Below, one piece after another: positions 6,186 to 6,808 of a stretch of DNA of 6,808 nt (its first letter is position 1; each line of letters opens with the position of its first letter). Source of the stretch: Planctomycetaceae bacterium (lineage in GTDB: Bacteria > Planctomycetota > Planctomycetia > Planctomycetales > Planctomycetaceae); NCBI GenBank assembly GCA_016765335.1, contig JAESQE010000485.1:1-6808 (forward strand), given 5' to 3'. The position numbers and the translations under genes are program-made. The notes below the pieces were generated by a model. The model had not been told where the DNA came from. It did not search any database and saw only the letters and a program-made list of their open reading frames with translations.

Positions 6186-6689
6186 ATGAATAGTCCTTTT
6201 GAAGATTTAGAATACCTGGCCGACTTTCTTCCAGAAGAAGGCGAGTCTGTGCTGATGACACGCAGACGGGGCCAACTGGTTTGCGAAACTTACATCGAGC
6301 CGGCTTCTTCTCAAGCAGCTTCAACTGCTTCGGTGGACCGCGAACTGTTTGGTCGCATGACAACAATCAGTGCCCGGCTCAATCAATTAAAAACAGGCCC
6401 GATTCTGGTGACGGTACTTAGCTATTACTGGATGTGCGTTTTAATGCACCGCACGCTAAACCTGGGCTGGTCGGGGTGGTATCTCGACTTAGGACTTGGT
6501 TTACTGCTGGGCGTTAGCTGTTATCTGTTCGTACAATTTCGACAACGAAAGTACTTCCTCGAAATTGTCTGCCCGTTAATGAAACAGTTGATGCAAGATC
6601 ACCAGCTCGATAAATATTCGTTGATTGCGTATCTGTCTCAATACCGAAACCTCACGACATTAGCCTCGGCTTTCACTCGTTGGACCTGA
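6186..6689 (+). CDS. small two-helix membrane protein of unknown function
   Basis: The protein has 167 residues and I recognise no family. The N-terminal ~70 residues are soluble and acidic at first ([20 protein letters not shown]) and then basic, with one Cys (residue 33). Two hydrophobic segments follow, at about 71-89 ([18 protein letters not shown]) and 98-118 ([21 protein letters not shown]), with a short loop of about eight residues between them. This makes a helical hairpin with both ends predicted in the cytoplasm (RQRKYF follows the second helix). ATG 6186 is preferred over ATG 6150 because GAGG lies five bases upstream. The ATG at 6150 sits inside the hairpin loop and has no ribosome site. 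It could be cotranscribed with thrC or have its own promoter in the 159-nt gap. Confidence 0.75.
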   Translation: MNSPFEDLEYLADFLPEEGESVLMTRRRGQLVCETYIEPASSQAASTASVDRELFGRMTTISARLNQLKTGPILVTVLSYYWMCVLMHRTLNLGWSGWYLDLGLGLLLGVSCYLFVQFRQRKYFLEIVCPLMKQLMQDHQLDKYSLIAYLSQYRNLTTLASAFTRWT

Positions 6690-6808
6690 AAACTGCTAAC
6701 GTTCAACCTGCCTGTTTGAGATCTAGCAACCTGACGCACATTCCCCTTCTGCTCATTTCCACGAAGCCATACGAGAACCTCGAATAATTGGTTCTCCCCC
6801 TTACGAAG
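6690..6808. other. 119-nt right-edge region without a supported gene, containing a 7-bp inverted repeat
   Basis: GAGAACC (6773-6779) and GGTTCTC (6790-6796) form a 7-bp stem with a 10-nt AT-rich loop, followed on the plus strand by CCCCCTT. It could be a weak terminator for the membrane-protein gene or part of a dispersed repeat. The minus strand has an open frame of 56 codons from the edge to TGA 6638-6640, overlapping the membrane-protein gene by 52 nt. It has no recognisable motif, so I do not call it. Confidence 0.4.

Noticed and set aside
6638..6808. Minus-strand 56-codon open frame running in from the right edge
   Set aside because: It overlaps the membrane-protein gene, has no motif or recognisable similarity, and cannot be judged without the sequence beyond the edge.

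Overview
The window most likely comes from a planctomycete (inference). The main reason is the gene pair at 1565-3622. It consists of a short ECF-type sigma factor followed by a Hanks-type Ser/Thr kinase whose N-terminal segment carries the pattern ..FIAEFPEVKSNLEQYF.. ahead of the catalytic domain. This kinase continues into a membrane helix, a small beta domain and a large extracytoplasmic beta-sandwich domain. Base composition looks moderate, not GC-rich, which would suit a Gimesia- or Rubinisphaera-like lineage. The genus cannot be decided from sequence reading alone.

Layout. A minus-strand cluster runs from 3622 down to the left edge: ECF sigma factor (3029-3622), Ser/Thr kinase (1565-2965, continued in other frames by 489-1616 and 337-501), and a YkgJ-type CxxCxxCC protein cut by the window edge (1-311). 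Spacing is tight (63 nt, overlap, 25 nt), so this is probably one transcript. The kinase looks like one gene of about 876 codons broken by two single-base shifts, both at homopolymers (A7 and G5 on the coding strand). Adding one base at each tract joins 337-2965 into a single open frame with one membrane helix.

Upstream of the sigma factor on the same strand is a 162-codon ORF (3759-4247). I recognise it as the N-terminal half of a TIR-domain protein that stops just after the first TIR strand (..RIFLSHSG..). It looks like a decayed immunity-type or NAD-processing effector. A 9-bp direct repeat sits at its broken end.

The plus strand holds threonine synthase (thrC, 4629-6026), transcribed divergently from the TIR remnant across a 320-nt region with a perfect TATAAT box. 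Its best Shine-Dalgarno sequence points to an unusual ATT start codon. It is followed by a small two-helix membrane protein of unknown function (6186-6689). The last 119 nt hold no gene I can support, only a 7-bp inverted repeat.

How the genes fit together: the sigma factor and transmembrane kinase plausibly form an envelope-to-nucleus signalling pair (inference). ThrC is a housekeeping enzyme for the last step of threonine synthesis and has no evident link to it. The TIR remnant marks the 3.7-4.2 kb stretch as a site of past gene turnover.
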